Made by a program: the position numbers and the translations under genes | Notes under the pieces: model-generated | Databases searched by the model: none | Seen by the model: only the letters and a program-made list of their open reading frames with translations | What the model was told of the DNA's origin: nothing | Shown here: one piece after another, positions 63,073 to 64,000 of the stretch | Numbering within the stretch: the stretch's first letter is position 1 | Layout of the letters: the number at the start of each line of letters is the position of its first letter | Assembly (NCBI RefSeq): GCF_014653275.1 | Contig: NZ_BNAL01000001.1 | Coordinates: 62,001 to 126,000 of the forward strand | DNA from: Deinococcus piscis | GTDB taxonomy: Bacteria > Deinococcota > Deinococci > Deinococcales > Deinococcaceae | DNA length: 64,000 nucleotides | Direction: 5' to 3'

Positions 63073-64000
63073 TTAGTCGTCGTCGCCGGATTCCTCCGCC
63101 ACGCGCTTGCCGGCCTTCCACTCCAGGCCCGCCCACATCAGGTCGTCGAGGTCACCGTCCAGCACATCATCGGGGTTGTGCTGCATCAGGCCCGAGCGGT
63201 GGTCTTTGATGTACTGCTTGTCCAGCACATAGGAGCGCATCTGGCTGCCCCACTCTACACTCGACTGCTGCCCACGCGCGGCCAGCGCTTCTTCTTCACG
63301 CTTACGCATTTCGATGTCGTACAGCCGCTGCTTGAGGATTTGCAGGGCCAGCTCATGGTTCTTGATCTGGCTGCGGGTGATCTGACAGGCCACGGCGATG
63401 CCGGTGGGCAAGTGGGTCAGGCGCACGGCGGAGTCGGTGGTGTTCACACCCTGCCCGCCCGAGCCCTGTGAGCGGAACACGTCACGGCGCAGGTCGGAGT
63501 CGGGAATATGAATATCAATCTCTTCTTCGGGCACTTCCGGCACCACATCCACACTGGCAAAGCTGGTCTGGCGGCGGTTGTTGGAGTCAAAGGGCGACAC
63601 CCGCACCAGGCGGTGAACCCCGTGCTCAGCACTCATCATGCCGTAAGCTTTTTCGCCCCGGATGATGAATTCAATGCTTTGGTAGCCCGCCTGGTCACCC
63701 GGCTGCTCGTCGAGAATGTCTACCTTGTAGCCCCGGCGCTCGGCCCAGCGCATGTACATGCGGGCCAGCATTCCGGCCCAATCCTGAGCTTCGGTGCCGC
63801 CTGCGCCGCCCTTGACGCGGATGATGGCCGAGGTATCGGCGTGCTTCATGGTGAAAAGAGTCTCGCGGTACAGCTCATCTACCCGCTGCTCAATCCCGGC
63901 CTGTTCTTCCAGCAGCATTTCGCGCTCTTCGTCGCCTTCAGCCAGTTCTAGCATCTCGGCCAGGCCGTCCAGATCGGATTTCAGCCCACGGTACTTTTCG
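63073..64000 (-). CDS. prfB: Peptide chain release factor 2 (RF2), C-terminal part
   Basis: The reading frame continues past the window end, so the N-terminus is missing. The stop-codon recognition tripeptide SPF is present (LVRVSPFDSNNRRQTSF), identifying RF2 rather than RF1, and the catalytic GGQ is in SQGSGGQGVNTTDSAVRLTH. RF2 reads UGA and UAA and triggers peptide release. Many prfB genes carry a programmed frameshift near codon 25; that site would be outside this window. Confidence 0.95.
   Translation of the reverse strand, partial: EKYRGLKSDLDGLAEMLELAEGDEEREMLLEEQAGIEQRVDELYRETLFTMKHADTSAIIRVKGGAGGTEAQDWAGMLARMYMRWAERRGYKVDILDEQPGDQAGYQSIEFIIRGEKAYGMMSAEHGVHRLVRVSPFDSNNRRQTSFASVDVVPEVPEEEIDIHIPDSDLRRDVFRSQGSGGQGVNTTDSAVRLTHLPTGIAVACQITRSQIKNHELALQILKQRLYDIEMRKREEEALAARGQQSSVEWGSQMRSYVLDKQYIKDHRSGLMQHNPDDVLDGDLDDLMWAGLEWKAGKRVAEESGDDD

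Overview
The window is a gene-dense, GC-rich chromosomal segment that most likely comes from a Deinococcus species. Supporting signs are the family mix (carboxypeptidase Taq, M29 aminopeptidase, RqcH/NFACT, an Omp85 protein, UDG family 4, glutamine cyclotransferase, many small secreted or lipoprotein genes) and the start sites. At least 27 genes have a -10-like TAnnnT hexamer only 5-9 nt before the start codon, the arrangement known from leaderless mRNAs in Deinococcus. I see no rRNA, CRISPR array, prophage or intact insertion sequence. One tRNA-Pro(GGG) gene lies at 10823-10899.

Layout. 1-8.8 kb: carboxypeptidase Taq (partial), a Tat-type intradiol dioxygenase-like protein, accDA, pyrimidine-nucleoside phosphorylase, a GNAT acetyltransferase, two hot-dog thioesterases and a first lipoprotein of a three-member paralogous set. 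8.9-15.7 kb: M29 aminopeptidase, secreted proteins, tRNA-Pro, an RNHCP zinc-ribbon protein coupled to a membrane protein, a MOSC protein coupled to a CrtO-like acyltransferase, and RqcH. 15.8-26.3 kb: Omp85/BamA-type protein, SLC13-type permease, ComM, TatA, a phytoene-dehydrogenase-like oxidoreductase and HU. 26.6-36.8 kb: ThiF/MoeB-like protein, a degenerate PlsY-like protein leading into large uncharacterised envelope proteins, DUF2227 protein, UDG, a LysM-NlpC/P60 hydrolase, EamA transporter and TetR regulator. 37-42 kb: HPF, ArgS, two small secreted proteins, a metallophosphoesterase and a small acidic protein.

42-52.1 kb is a phosphate-uptake locus. phoU, pstB, pstA, pstC and pstS all lie on the minus strand, but a nitronate monooxygenase-like gene separates phoU from pstB, and two tandem lipoprotein genes on the plus strand separate pstC from pstS. 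Direct GCTGAC/CTTGAC repeats with an 11-bp period occur upstream of pstS (four copies), pstC (two), phoU (two) and hpf (two). They look like Pho boxes and suggest that phosphate uptake and possibly ribosome hibernation share one regulator.

52.2-64 kb: NIF3-like protein and thymidylate kinase, glutaminyl cyclotransferase, a membrane pseudokinase with a PEGA-like tail, an ABC-2 exporter pair, an alpha/beta hydrolase coupled to a multi-cluster ferredoxin, a small membrane protein coupled to a winged-helix-like protein, a serine/threonine kinase, and the 3' part of prfB (RF2). The least explained items are the lipoprotein family inserted into the pst locus, the 27464-32470 envelope gene run, the pseudokinase, and the long hairpin element at 7878-7941.
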